Notes: generated by a model from the letters alone, not told the origin. 64,000 nucleotides of DNA from Meghimatium bilineatum (GCA_034231615.1 CM067317.1:19613379-19677378); one strand, 5' to 3'. Positions 53,501 through 55,269 are shown, numbered from the stretch's first letter. Numbers and translations: made by a program.

Positions 53501-55110
53501 GGGGACTTGTAAAGGTTTGATATCGAATATGTTGAAGTGACACCAAAAAATGACTTTAGACCTAAGATCAAAGAACTATTTTACTGCATTTCTACATGTT
53601 TTATACAGTTCCCCCGGCAATATTTTGATAATTTCGCAATGAAAGAACATAAATACAACAGATTTGCGTGTGATTTAGTGTACAGTGTTGCCAAGGAATT
53701 CGATAAGTAAGGTGTCATTTTTACTAATTTTTTTTCTCTTTATTTGTTATAAAATATATGTTTTTTGGTGAAAAACGTCTTTACCACTTTCTCATATGTC
53801 TGGTATCACACACACACGTACATAAATTACACCAATATATGCAGAATTCAATTCTTTATTTATATGTGCAAATATTATTTAAATATCTTCAACAACCAAA
53901 AAATTATCACATTTTCAAAACAGTCACCATCAATAACGCAAATTTTCAAAAAAGAATCCGGTGGCAGGGAGACCTGTCATATTCTTTAATCTGGCTTGCT
54001 AAAGGTTAATGACAAGTGTGGATATTCTGACCATCATCCATCTGGGGATAGACAATAGACAATGGCCCAGAACATTTAAATTTCAGCAAGAAATTCTAAA
54101 TTCTGTGTTGTAACTCCAAACTTTGTTCAGGCTCAGTGTAAATAGAACTTTACTAAAGGTAAATATTAAAGATCAATGTGATTCTATAAAACTTGAGTAG
54201 GGTCTAGGTCTATATTTTGTACAAAATACAAGTTGATATGCATGCTTGAAGTTAAAATATAAGTCCAATACATTTAACATACTGTACTGCTGATCAGATA
54301 TCTACAATTTTCATACCAACACTTTGTTACCAGTGTCAAACATAGTCTTTAACAACCTCGCAGCAGAGAAAAATCATCACATGTGAGAAGAAGTGTTTAA
54401 GAAAAGTAGCTATGGTCACCAAACTGGACAGAGTAAGAAACGAGGATATCAGAAAAATAGTAGGAATAATGCTGTGTATCGAATATATAAAACGTCAGCA
54501 GATATAAAGTGGTTTGGAGACAAATGATTAGCTGGATACAGAGCAAAGGGAAGACCAAGAAAGAGATGGATCAATAACATCACGACCACCCTCCACAAAC
54601 ACAGACTTAGTACGACTCAGACATCACATCTGGCCTGAACAGAAACTTACAGCTCCCACCCCTACGCTTAATGGCAAGTGTGGATGCTATCAACCAGCTT
54701 CCACCTGGGGATAGACAATAGACTGCTAACCTGTGTAGGAGAGGAGCTAGTGAGCTATATGAGCTAATCATATAGTTCAAGCTCATGCAAACTTAGTTGG
54801 AGTTTCAATGCCCTCCATAGATTGAGCAGTTTCACTTAGCTCTGGCAAAGTTAGTGAAATATATAAATGGTGTTTACAAATTTAACAAAATAGTTAAAAA
54901 GCAATGTCTGATACAGGATATGCTTCAATTATAATCGTTTATTTTATGCTATTAGAAGTTTTTACCTGTATATGCTTGCATCTCTGCAGCAAACCTAACG
55001 CATTGCATCTTTCAATGCTTCTTGTAATACGCTGTGGTCTCTCTGTAAAGTCTTTGTTCCATGCATTGTAATGAGTTGCTAGTCTTTCATCGAATACGAC
55101 ACCAGTCAAC
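5591..55110 (-). CDS. HDAC10: HDAC10-like polyamine/histone deacetylase gene (20 coding exons recognised)
   Basis: Class IIb deacetylase; vertebrate HDAC10 is a cytosolic zinc enzyme that removes acetyl from N8-acetylspermidine. Counting from the first visible residue (exon at 55110), the catalytic domain has RPPGHHA (H131/H132), DWDVHHGQG (zinc ligands D169, H171), SAGFD (zinc ligand D262), a gatekeeper-position Glu in GCPE (E269) and the catalytic Tyr in GGYNL (Y302). From about residue 385 a second deacetylase-like fold follows without these residues (LTWPRV, PDLIILTWRN, LLRGLAQGRLLLLIEN), matching the HDAC10 pseudo-domain. HDAC6 would carry a second active domain and a ubiquitin-binding zinc finger; neither is seen. 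All 20 exons join in frame with GT/AG borders. The Met exon is missing. The C-terminus either reads through to the stop at 5591 or splices at 5658. The span also contains many transposons in introns. Very likely functional. Confidence 0.93.
5659..5726 (-). CDS. HDAC10: HDAC10 exon t (near C-terminus)
   Basis: 68 bases to a donor-like gtaagt. Encodes SIATVKQAQDCLKLTWKILQ, aligned with the terminal LEPQWKMLQ of vertebrate HDAC10. If not spliced, the frame runs on 22 codons to a TAG at 5591, with an AATAAA (minus strand) at 5576-5581. Which C-terminus is used cannot be decided here. Confidence 0.85.
5990..6110 (-). repeat. Repeat D fragment
   Basis: 'gatttccagcgggatgtag' and 'tccagagaatgg', then 'caatggctcaacacatcag', as in the copies at 46085 and 52670. 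6110-6527 beyond it holds nothing I recognise. Confidence 0.6.
6528..6790 (+). mobile_element. tRNA-derived SINE (SINE-1)
   Basis: tRNA-like head with an A-box-like start and a B box (ctgggttcattcccc), then a body with ttgggcactggattaatcc and an end 'acatctcacacctcaacaac', 'attaataaatgctatg'. Aligns along its whole length with 30298-30574. Confidence 0.85.
6955..7335. repeat. Diverged minisatellite, ~38-bp unit
   Basis: About ten imperfect units built on 'gtattcaatgctttgtgaag' + 'ttgccttctacacagag'. The later units (7150-7330) are most alike, the earlier ones diverged. Related short stretches occur near 19500 and 20350. Confidence 0.85.
7743..7963 (-). CDS. HDAC10: HDAC10 exon s (pseudo-domain C-terminal half)
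   Basis: 221 bases. Encodes CMGHVTQLLRGLAQGRLLLL then IENDS and ATECMSVLLGG. Matches vertebrate AAMLRGLAGGRVLALLEENS; the GGY catalytic motif is replaced by ENDS. Acceptor catcatcag, donor gtaaga. The shorter acceptor at 7952 would break the frame. Confidence 0.93.
8045..8315 (+). pseudogene. LINE 3' end (RT C-terminus)
   Basis: Frame pieces read GHVMAKVKLEHLVTTRKTKG then ELINSTKDR and LWRSMIAYTTQHGT across frame slips. The same 3' end occurs (minus) at 19735, 24885 and 50155. Confidence 0.75.
8338..8470 (-). repeat. Repeat D 3' end with (GAA) tail
   Basis: On minus: 'gagcttgagaatgaatgcag' followed by aagaagaag. This is the family tail seen at 31378-31535. Confidence 0.6.
8790..9119. mobile_element. 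MITE with TTAA target duplication (piggyBac-like)
   Basis: TTAA at 8790-8793 and 9116-9119 flank a 322-bp element. Inverted ends are acctctgaccgcgtat and (reverse complement of the 3' end) ccctctgaccgggtat. No coding capacity. TTAA duplications with short inverted ends are the piggyBac hallmark. The LINE at 9120 starts at its right border. Confidence 0.8.
9120..9710 (+). pseudogene. RTE-type LINE: endonuclease end and linker before RT
   Basis: Translates to VQVYSPTSSSSEENIENV at 9127 on, then IQSIEDQWDMLKCSINQTSK, MTEELLELMSTRRKYKHK and QTATGCLKSK. This is the endonuclease-RT linker of an RTE/CR1-like LINE. Several stops; not functional. Confidence 0.8.
9824..9877 (-). CDS. HDAC10: HDAC10 exon r (pseudo-domain)
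   Basis: 54 bases, 18 codons. Encodes FSPDLIILTWRNPLGSFE, the twin of exon h. The zinc-binding Asp of SAGFD is replaced (LTWRN). Acceptor gttcag, donor gtatgt. Confidence 0.9.
9880..11180. other. HDAC10 intron, no recognised element
   Basis: AT-rich, with only scattered low-complexity runs. A short telomere-like motif cluster (tagggttaagattaggg then ctaaccctaaccccc) lies at 10607-10640. Confidence 0.5.
11184..11249 (-). CDS. HDAC10: HDAC10 exon q (pseudo-domain)
   Basis: 66 bases, 22 codons. Encodes TGEDLLSAFFQIILPIAYE, the pseudo-domain twin of exon g (same length and phase). Acceptor ttttcag, donor gtatgt. Confidence 0.9.
11640..12080 (-). pseudogene. LINE RT C-terminus
   Basis: Minus strand reads RRPRTRWVETVKETLNRHLL, IANATQMTKNRQ and TLKGTSGNKK, preceded by MDENRLPK. 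3' segment of a CR1/RTE-like LINE with stops. Confidence 0.75.
12225..12410 (+). pseudogene. LINE K 3' end
   Basis: 'gaagacagagaattagatga' onwards, with the tail 'cttaatggtgtggatgctat' and 'caaccagcttccacctcagg'. It aligns with 54540-54725. Remnant of an IDNI-type RT C-terminus. Confidence 0.7.
12985..13790 (-). pseudogene. LINE RT C-terminus with terminal zinc-finger-like motif
   Basis: Minus strand reads KLAHFHTICLRKVMNIRWQD, RIPDITVPDRSG, SQGDEKKHYKSLLKTSLKAF, then NRDTC, and near 13035 TCPNCPKTFWARIGL, a C2H2-like end found in one clade of invertebrate LINEs. Upstream pieces (13790-13470) fit the preceding RT region. Stops throughout. Confidence 0.82.
13800..14680 (+). repeat. Repeat E copy 1 (~900 bp, non-coding)
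   Basis: Shares 'gtttttagagatt', 'gtaaataaagaattt', 'gtggcaatcctgata', 'catctattgtatctatg', 'atatctactttgaaaac' with 42540-43515, and with the reverse strand of 53120-54010. No ORF; probably a non-autonomous transposon. Ends not resolved. Confidence 0.7.
14818..14885 (-). repeat. tRNA-like SINE head
   Basis: On minus: 'ctctgtagccaaaaggtagc' (A-box region) and 'atgggttcaaattcatc' (B-box-like). Confidence 0.55.
14911..15037 (-). CDS. HDAC10: HDAC10 exon p (pseudo-domain)
   Basis: 127 bases, 42 codons. Encodes MLYISLTWPRVQNKDSAQF and ASHCVHVHIKE, the degenerate counterpart of the VLFVSIHRY block in exon f. Length and phase are identical to exon f, as expected of an ancient domain duplication. 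Acceptor cctcag, donor gtaaat. Confidence 0.87.
15271..15312. repeat. 16-bp tandem repeat, 2.6 copies
   Basis: Unit gcccatcactaaaata, perfect copies at 15271 and 15287. Confidence 0.9.
15550..16510 (+). mobile_element. DNA transposon F copy 1 (non-autonomous), interrupted
   Basis: Colinear with 59047-59883 (for example 'gttatcattcatatcatgat', 'caattttataatggtttgt', 'gtctctcatagttaaatcta'). Contains repeated TTGCCCC motifs. A repeat D copy sits inside it at 16179-16455. Ends are more degraded than in copy 2. No transposase. Confidence 0.72.
16179..16455 (-). mobile_element. Repeat D (SINE-like) with 13-bp target duplication
   Basis: gtctctcatagtt at 16166-16178 and 16456-16468 flanks a 277-bp insert. 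On minus it ends 'gagtttgagaatgaacgcag' + aagaaaaag, a GAA-rich tail. The body has 'cggactacatcctgctaatc'. No ORF. The best-defined member of this family in the window. Confidence 0.85.
16835..17175 (+). pseudogene. LINE RT C-terminus
   Basis: Reads DVFEMWIYRRIGRLSWKEKN and SNITRWTGYSLAECTIKT across frameshifts. The last part is the same as the right window end (63885-64000). Confidence 0.75.
17628..17745 (-). repeat. tRNA-like SINE head
   Basis: On minus: 'gcatggccaagaggttagag' (A box) and 'ctggagg' to 'tcctcgtcc' in the B-box position. Only the head is recognisable. Confidence 0.5.
17791..17856 (-). CDS. HDAC10: HDAC10 exon o (pseudo-domain)
   Basis: 66 bases. Encodes MLVIALEASFSHQQSCFTTK, aligned with RLLCVALGQL of vertebrate HDAC10. 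In the active domain this site is the DWDVHHG block, so both zinc ligands are gone. Acceptor tttgcag, donor gtaagt. Confidence 0.83.
18365..18525 (+). pseudogene. LINE 3' fragment
   Basis: GKRTRSRPRI, DIEDLL, MTLEETEQLAQN in one frame with single stops; the same family as the minus-strand piece at 48955-49390. Confidence 0.65.
18910..19043 (-). CDS. HDAC10: HDAC10 exon n (pseudo-domain)
   Basis: 134 bases. Encodes VQSSVCIVQACNEHKNDTAG and SNIDLAIQYATQNDQKH, matching the vertebrate stretch SAAAATLDVAVRRGLSHGA. Acceptor gtaacag, donor gtaagt. Confidence 0.85.
19730..20130 (-). pseudogene. LINE RT C-terminal remnant
   Basis: Minus reads LEMILQESENKGLSLNNKKA, then ELINNTRDR and RRNMIAYATCHDT. 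The 3' end matches 8200-8310, 24885-24960 and 50150-50215. Confidence 0.7.
20455..21085 (+). repeat. Repeat G copy 1
   Basis: Colinear with 41595-42165: 'gagcaggtagctctt', 'gaatgtatgttgaatc', 'tagcattcccc', 'atttgatacaag', 'gtcagtctatcccccaactt'. No ORF. Type unknown. A diverged minisatellite-like stretch precedes it at 20325-20450. Confidence 0.7.
21425..21701 (+). pseudogene. LINE B RNase H fragment, left half
   Basis: Reads ITWIFCKGHACARRNERT then NAPIEGELRIDMGKILWYF, an RNase H C-terminus (WxxxGHxGxxxNExAD pattern degraded). Split by the mariner at 21702; the right half is at 23045. Confidence 0.78.
21702..23044 (+). mobile_element. Mariner-type DNA transposon, degraded
   Basis: Inverted ends tgaggcgtgttcaaatgaaa and (3', reverse complement) caaggctttgtcaaatgaaa. 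A TA lies at the left border (21700-21701). Transposase remnants: MVGVIK, FFDQEGLLLMDF, LLNDNARLHVTKIIQEVL, then HSTYSPDLLQCYYHLFSPLK and WFTEQMKFFSDRFI. The DNARxH and SPDL blocks hold the mariner catalytic aspartates. Many stops; non-functional. A foreign ~255-bp segment interrupts it at about 22435. Confidence 0.85.
22435..22690. repeat. GC-rich insertion inside the mariner
   Basis: Between LTWF (22430) and WEVLPHSTYSPD-like coding (22692) lies about 255 bp, clearly more GC-rich than the surroundings (e.g. 'tgctccgccctctgttccag'). No ORF or tRNA boxes recognised. Edges approximate. Confidence 0.6.
23045..23270 (+). pseudogene. LINE B C-terminus, right half
   Basis: RGRKRNVF then QQETGTISMHTLDIFLRR. 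It continues the fragment ending at 21701 and matches the minus copy at 38090-38345 (QQATGTISMHTF). Confidence 0.75.
23427..23514 (-). CDS. HDAC10: HDAC10 exon m
   Basis: 88 bases. Encodes LGIISDNKDSDLCKNLMMTD and EWSRCLSLE. Weak family similarity. The phase is correct on both sides; acceptor taacag is good, donor gttggt is non-optimal. Confidence 0.72.
23636..23850 (-). repeat. Element with D/LINE-A type 3' tail
   Basis: On minus it ends 'tgtgagcgaacgctgaagaa' + gacgaag. The body is relatively CpG-rich ('cctcggacgtccagacc'). Short peptide-like frames but no recognised protein. Could be a LINE 3' UTR or another SINE. 23850-24880 beyond it shows nothing I recognise. Confidence 0.5.
24880..25510 (-). 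pseudogene. LINE RT C-terminus
   Basis: Minus reads EMWFYRRMVRMTWTARKTN, KQSTAKMSLINNIKIKTIL, then a degraded end with DRELW-like and 'atgatcgcagatgtcagc'. Related to 8045 and 19730 at its 3' end. Confidence 0.78.
25616..25771 (-). CDS. HDAC10: HDAC10 exon l (start of pseudo-domain)
   Basis: 156 bases. Encodes FFTPESRPDVFPLIQECTNK and a Cys/Gln-rich helix. Sequence is weakly conserved; assigned by open frame, splice borders (tcatccag; gtaaat) and exact phase match with both neighbours. Confidence 0.8.
26630..26705 (-). repeat. tRNA-like SINE head
   Basis: On minus: 'ctggtgtagtgattaagctg' (A box) and 'gaggttatgggctcacatcc' (B-box-like). Confidence 0.55.
26902..27039 (-). CDS. HDAC10: HDAC10 exon k (linker)
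   Basis: 138 bases. Encodes VVETVLNCIKVLHPYWHSL, equivalent to the ALESIQSARAAQAPHWKSL segment that closes the HDAC10 catalytic domain, then a lysine-rich linker. Acceptor ttccctag, donor gtaagt. Confidence 0.88.
27140..27395 (+). mobile_element. tRNA-derived SINE (SINE-2)
   Basis: A-box region 'gtagctcagttgttagtgaa', B-box-like 'ccaatgttcaatttccag', then 'atcaccaactatgtgattct' and the end 'ggtatgccattgatcaatga', 'ggggtctaacacc'. Same family on minus at 62020-62260 and 36055-36190. Confidence 0.8.
27480..27915 (+). pseudogene. LINE RT C-terminus
   Basis: YDCESWKMTL, FENKCLRRLLNIG, IGHVLRMNENRLPLQALKWG, GKRKKRKTK, then 'gagatctggtttctgtccta' 3' end. Its last ~60 bases recur at 63000. Degraded. 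Confidence 0.75.
28289..29035. mobile_element. hAT-like MITE with internal duplication
   Basis: Ends agcataggtttccaaagt and (reverse complement) agcataggttcccaaact. Flanks ctttaaag / ctctaagc are a weak 8-bp duplication. Inside, a ~95-bp stretch with 'ctcttaatatgtattc' is repeated 175 bp apart (28492 and 28667). The G-rich inner borders resemble hAT-derived elements. No ORF. Confidence 0.65.
29311..29417 (-). CDS. HDAC10: HDAC10 exon j (catalytic Tyr)
   Basis: 107 bases. Encodes GGYNLKSLSESVAMSLRTLL then GDPAP. The Tyr of GGYNL is the transition-state-stabilising residue. Acceptor ctactag, donor gtaaaa. Confidence 0.95.
29510..29870 (-). pseudogene. LINE RT C-terminus
   Basis: Minus reads MKCVRRMIGVSLRDKIRNET, LRKQLGIKSAIEYTQKQQVK, WYGHITRQKE, then RKRWLDSVLETL: one open frame of 83 residues. 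Begins about 90 bases from HDAC10 exon j. Confidence 0.8.
29950..30297 (-). pseudogene. RTE-type LINE, 3' half
   Basis: Minus reads SYREHKRN, a degraded 'ENLHSF' stretch and 'gaggactcggtgatggatgc'. Continues the LINE at 30575-30945, interrupted by SINE-1. Confidence 0.65.
30298..30574 (+). mobile_element. tRNA-derived SINE (SINE-1) inserted in a LINE
   Basis: A box 'tagcacagtggttagagcac', B box 'ctgggttcattcccgag', body 'gggtaccggattaatccggg', end 'attaataaatgctatgg' and a CTTA-rich tail. Full-length match to 6528-6790. Confidence 0.88.
30575..30945 (-). pseudogene. RTE-type LINE, RT segment
   Basis: Minus reads NLKCLGSCICSNGKYKTEL, LEMALGIMSRLNLIWKG, SIMPYSCESWTL. The region just before the C-terminus of the RTE ORF; interrupted at its 3' side by the SINE. 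Confidence 0.75.
31378..31535 (+). mobile_element. Repeat D, 3' portion with GAA tail
   Basis: 'gatgtgttgggccattggcg', 'tctggactacatccaactgg', end 'gagtttgagaatgaacgctg' then aagaagaagaa. Aligns (reverse) with 46085-46260 and 52670-52840. Confidence 0.75.
31665..31754 (-). CDS. HDAC10: HDAC10 exon i
   Basis: 90 bases, 30 codons, phase 0. Encodes MTVTPACFAHFVNMLMPL and ASGKLALVLE, the TPECFAHLTQLL block. Acceptor caaacag, donor gtacat. Confidence 0.93.
31918..32393 (+). pseudogene. LINE B RNase H, left part
   Basis: DDFVIYTDGFV matches IIYTDGSV of the copy at 813. Then TVALTWIPSTK, NERANTLA, GELVMD. Stops present. Interrupted after GELVMD by LINE A; B resumes at 35651. Confidence 0.8.
32394..35618 (+). 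CDS. LINE A ORF2: endonuclease (partial)-RT-RNase H
   Basis: Coding part of the LINE A insertion. Codons before 32547 (YDHIDKRGEELESWQDEN, NQPADSPTFYSR) are endonuclease, so the first Met is not the native start. Not expected to be a host protein. It lies antisense in an HDAC10 intron. Confidence 0.9.
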   Translation, partial: YDHIDKRGEELESWQDENNLILINQPADSPTFYSRAWHTTSTPDLAFHSPGLEWNITRVVGKQLGGSDHRPVFLEIHNEFTKDSSTLTRWNYKRADWKMYQHLTSVLAKDMNLDKDINRAVSEFNRCILHAASKTIPRGARKNYKPYWNDELEKLQNEMETSRQQAENRPSQEHHNKYQQTKAKFQRAKLQARRSSWKEKTESLNLERDTRKLWKLVKQLNDEGTGRNTRITLYKDSNILTGKHAADYFADSFAEDNNVKVSPDKQQEVRENQQNIGEGEPIPEVMEAPITMRELEHAISKLKMKKSPGADGVSNEMIRNLGSAARAKLLQIFNTSWSTGNVPQAWREAIMIPLLKSGKDGNTVSNYRPISLTSCLCKTMERIINLRMQWYLESENLLVSQQAGFRQCYSTEDQATYLSQEIEDAFQEKKLVLAAWIDLRKAFDKVWKEGLLKKLRNCRVSSRMYKWVKAYLHNRRARVQLDGRKSKKVLLRHGVPQGGVLSPTLFLVYINDLVAELPHGIKVAMYADDLVIWCTEEHATVATKQIQRAIDALTLWANRWCVSINTDKCSTTLFTLSPKQKAGHIKIDGELLKEDKQPTYLGVTFDDKLTWKQHINKATTKARRKLAILRKLSGTTWGASGNILSKVYQQGIRPHLEYGSAAWCPASNTTLQDLDKVQNQALRIMLGAMKSTPIAEMQKMGRMQTLGERRDTKVLIQAEKFQCMPSHPMKERFQNLAMGRLKRSSFIHQAKRLRRQLTDLPEVDSPLRSVPEQTPWSESHGMPIYIQTHVKGILSEDEQNSVQRMTVTLSFLDEEYPQDICVRVYTDGSAQNAVRNGGAGVYIEYPHKPRDTIRTPTGKFCNNYDAEIQAISVAAKKLLNSNSDLQPVVFLTDARSVLQALQSGKLTDLKNLLSELSYQYRVTMQWIPSHCGIPGNEKADKLAKEGAAEDQPDIPITYHQKKQMIKSIRKPQTPTQDDYHNMNRSEQVIILRLRTGHNRLRSHMYTKFKIGNTAMCTCGQAAQSAKHILQECSEHETLRQTYWPEETTLESKLYGTLYELQKTVSFIKETELQI
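32394..35650 (+). mobile_element. LINE A, 5'-truncated but with intact ORF
   Basis: Non-LTR retrotransposon of the I group. One frame is open from 32394 to the stop at 35618 (about 1,074 codons; first Met 32547). From that Met: endonuclease end GSDHRPVFLEI (residues 15-25), RT with KKSPGADGVSNEMI (~255), DLRKAFDKVW (~390), HGVPQGGVLSP (~442), YADD (475-478), TYLGVTFDDKLTW (~550); RNase H from VYTDGSAQNA (~773) to IPSHCGIPGNEKADKLAKEG; a CxC..H..C knuckle near 970. A (GAA)n tail and a 12-bp duplication (agttatggacaa at 32382-32393 and 35651-35662) mark a target-primed insertion. No inactivating change seen, so recent, but it lacks the endonuclease start. Confidence 0.93.
35651..35915 (+). pseudogene. 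LINE B C-terminus, right part
   Basis: After the duplicated target the frame resumes LVMDKNDILRSIHEN, later TGTISMH, matching the B C-termini at 23045 and 38090. Confidence 0.75.
36055..36190 (-). mobile_element. SINE-2 fragment
   Basis: 'tttccattgacctaggagtc', 'attggtgatttaaaaatatt', 'ccagttgaactgagaattta': reverse of the SINE-2 head at 27140. Confidence 0.65.
36480..36790 (-). pseudogene. LINE RT C-terminus
   Basis: Minus reads HIKRQQVKWFVNFMRMSPNQ, NKRISGYSDTGRPRK, NLEQTWSQRNQGDKYGLG. Confidence 0.72.
37130..37500 (+). pseudogene. LINE RT C-terminus
   Basis: MRCLRKTIGVKRTDCIRNND, IERQQIKWFNHLVRMEPDRI, PAVAYNRRISGTE, then a frameshift and RWIDNI-like sequence. Ends about 60 bases from HDAC10 exon h. 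Confidence 0.8.
37561..37620 (-). CDS. HDAC10: HDAC10 exon h (third zinc ligand and gatekeeper Glu)
   Basis: 60 bases, 20 codons. Encodes FDPELVLVSAGFDCAIGCPE. The Asp of SAGFD is the third zinc ligand. The last Glu sits at the polyamine-selectivity gatekeeper position (human Glu272, zebrafish Glu274). GDPE of other HDAC10s is GCPE here. Acceptor ctattcag, donor gtatga. Confidence 0.95.
38090..38345 (-). pseudogene. LINE B C-terminal fragment
   Basis: Minus reads MDKGNILQLLGENLLNVDTT, LRGRMRNVFKQQATGTISM and CICLECCD. RNase H tail of LINE B. Confidence 0.75.
38575..38760 (-). pseudogene. Second LINE B C-terminal fragment
   Basis: Minus reads YGITRHECYREPRRMLS, NKEQERSVIK and 'tatggatgtgtccggagtgc', parallel to 38090-38345. 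Two adjacent tails in the same orientation. Confidence 0.6.
38770..40940. other. HDAC10 intron, mostly unassigned
   Basis: AT-rich. 39230-39350 ('cattttgtcaaatatcctca', 'gactctttggttatt') is shared with 58190-58260 and looks like a transposon tail. The rest, including a T-rich stretch 39150-39300, has no recognised content. Confidence 0.4.
40946..41011 (-). CDS. HDAC10: HDAC10 exon g
   Basis: 66 bases, 22 codons, phase 0. Encodes VGLGNNEYMSIFFNLLLPIF, aligned with VGMGNADY...LLLPLAFEF of HDAC10. Acceptor gtttcag, donor gtatgt. Confidence 0.93.
41595..42165 (+). repeat. Repeat G copy 2
   Basis: Direct-orientation copy of 20455-21085, with a G9 run at 41742. Ends just before HDAC10 exon f. 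Confidence 0.7.
42243..42369 (-). CDS. HDAC10: HDAC10 exon f
   Basis: 127 bases, 42 codons plus one split base. Encodes VLFVSIHRYEHGEEWPNL and GPGRGYTINVPLNE, the IHRYxHGxFWP block of class IIb enzymes. Acceptor tttggtag, donor gtaaca. Confidence 0.95.
42540..43515 (+). repeat. Repeat E copy 2, with partial internal duplication
   Basis: Colinear with 13800-14680. The first ~200 bp is duplicated ('tttgtttttagagatt' at 42626 and 'tttgtttttggagatt' at 42807). Non-coding. Confidence 0.7.
43888..44702. repeat. ~815-bp imperfect palindrome of Penelope-like tail
   Basis: Left arm from 43888 (acaggtaaatccaggaatag) is the reverse complement of the right arm ending at 44702 (ctcctggatttacctgt). Arms stay alignable to a centre near 44305 (gatggcccgtgccat / atggtgtgggccatc). 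The left arm has ~45 extra bases at 44211-44259. The right arm carries the Penelope-like tail 'cttgataaaggtcttttggt'. Confidence 0.88.
44705..45705. other. HDAC10 intron, no recognised element
   Basis: AT-rich unique-looking sequence. Only short SINE-like traces near 44870 ('ccttacctagacaccaggct'). Confidence 0.4.
45711..45779 (-). CDS. HDAC10: HDAC10 exon e (zinc ligands D and H)
   Basis: 69 bases. Encodes IIVFDWDVHHGQGSQFKF, with the DxH zinc ligands of the deacetylase site. Acceptor ttcatag; donor gtttgt is weak but gives the correct phase into the next exon. Confidence 0.95.
46085..46260 (-). mobile_element. Repeat D copy
   Basis: Begins 'ttcttcttcttcagcattca' (GAA tail on minus), with 'ttccagcaggatgtagctta' and 'tcaatggcccaacacattca'. 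Confidence 0.75.
46770..47585 (+). pseudogene. RTE-type LINE, RT C-terminal half
   Basis: INTEKSNILLNSRGTEIQT, then frameshifted CMFVRVAHCRC, a recognisable IDNI-like 'agagacaacatcaaacactg' and 'ggcaggtcaagatttttac' 3' end. Same family as 3885. Confidence 0.7.
47679..47809 (-). CDS. HDAC10: HDAC10 exon d (active-site His-His)
   Basis: 131 bases. Carries IVRPPGHHAMNEEFCGYC and YLSNVAIAA. HH is the catalytic pair; CGYCYLSN replaces the usual GFCxFNN. Ends two bases into an Arg codon completed by the next exon. Acceptor gttttag, donor gtagac. Confidence 0.95.
47944..48430 (+). mobile_element. Mariner-type transposon, 5' part only
   Basis: Left end gggcgcttgaaattaaaacc. Transposase N-terminus MATPLVTWTNEEQYYIIHFL, EWMKAIEIH, IQQVYE*VGHFKKV, an HTH region of mariners. 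No right end. Confidence 0.72.
48590..48740 (+). mobile_element. Penelope-like tail
   Basis: 'cttgataaaagccttgtggt', 'gtgtgttattgttatgtg', 'gattagcaaaacttcagtag': same tail as 44590-44690. Confidence 0.7.
48770..48935 (-). pseudogene. LINE RT fragment
   Basis: Minus reads SEIRTIK then GLAQGSPPVIFNIYT, an RT block (usually GLxQGSPLSPxLFN), with short deletions. Confidence 0.65.
48955..49390 (-). pseudogene. LINE RT C-terminus
   Basis: Minus reads KEDWLLKVIKKCKLMYFGHI, KRHYG, KVPGKRTRGRLRLKWIQDIE, NLLNMTLEEAGQLDRTEK. Single stops only. Confidence 0.8.
49840..50150 (+). pseudogene. Penelope-like GIY-YIG endonuclease remnant
   Basis: CKLCEKKYIG, stop, TGRKLSDCFCQHLHAI, TLVAIHFNGTDHHSAYDIQV, ENHYILQ. 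The CxxCxxxYIGxTxRxLxxR..H spacing and final E-x-x-I are those of the Penelope-clade GIY-YIG domain. One in-frame stop after YIG. Truncated at 50150 by a LINE 3' end on the other strand. Confidence 0.85.
50150..50470 (-). pseudogene. LINE 3' end
   Basis: Minus reads EEDKERNF, FHCDPKRCHQRN and LWRNMIAYATQHGT-like; same 3' end as 8045-8315. Confidence 0.7.
51045..51116 (-). CDS. HDAC10: HDAC10 exon c
   Basis: 72 bases, 24 codons, phase 0. Encodes AVLALGGIIDLVDEVVSG, the helix before the active-site histidines. Acceptor ttccacag, donor gtaaga. Confidence 0.9.
51476..51613 (-). CDS. HDAC10: HDAC10 exon b
   Basis: 138 bases, 46 codons, phase 0 at both ends. Encodes SEILTCHTRKHIELLKS and ends YDFIYFHE, the counterpart of the vertebrate HDAC10 segment that ends FDAIYFHP. 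Acceptor atttcag, donor gtactg. Confidence 0.92.
51785..51985 (+). pseudogene. LINE 3' fragment
   Basis: STPMLRYKDNCKSSMK, a frame slip, then IDPQIWENTAETWDVWRHKL, HVGVTLF. Related to the family at 12985 (YKSLLKTSLKAF). 51990-52660 beyond it is unassigned. Confidence 0.65.
52670..52840 (-). repeat. Repeat D copy
   Basis: 'atcctgctggatctctcttg', 'ggatttccagcagaaagtag', 'gccaatggcccattaaagtg'. The GAA tail is lost. Confidence 0.65.
53120..54010 (-). repeat. Repeat E copy 3
   Basis: Reverse orientation of 13800-14680 (on minus 'aataaagaattgaattctgc', 'cttggcaacactgtacac', 'tgttgtatttatgttctttc'). Its far end (53140-53290) is less AT-rich and holds atggcggc and cacttcct, promoter-like motifs. 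Confidence 0.65.
54010..54070 (+). repeat. LINE K tail fragment
   Basis: 'gacaagtgtggatattctga' and 'ctggggatagacaatagaca', the same end as 54665-54725. Confidence 0.6.
54370..54725 (+). pseudogene. LINE K 3' end
   Basis: 'gagaagaagtgtttaagaaa', RISEK, 'ggaagaccaagaaagagatg', 'caccctccacaaacacagac', ending 'ggatagacaatagac'. Matches 12225-12410. Lies 240 bases from HDAC10 exon a. Confidence 0.72.
54966..55110 (-). CDS. HDAC10: HDAC10 exon a (first recognised; deacetylase N-terminus)
   Basis: 145 bases: one leading base plus 48 codons, beginning LTGVVFDERLATHYNAW and containing TERPQRI, the conserved RPER-like turn of class II deacetylases. Acceptor ttgttcag before it, donor gtaaaa after. 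The reading frame continues open upstream without an ATG, so a separate exon must supply the start. The P(E,A)CE motif expected between the Trp and the ERP turn is absent. Confidence 0.9.
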
Positions 55111-55269
55111 CTGAACAAAATGTGTACATTTAAAATATATCATACTATGTGTTTTTAAATATAACTTGCATAAACAGCTCTTTTTTGTTTATCCATCACG
55201 TGATGATCATTTAATACATCCACTTTATGAAACTCAGGTAGATTTATGTCCTTGACTATGATTTCATAG

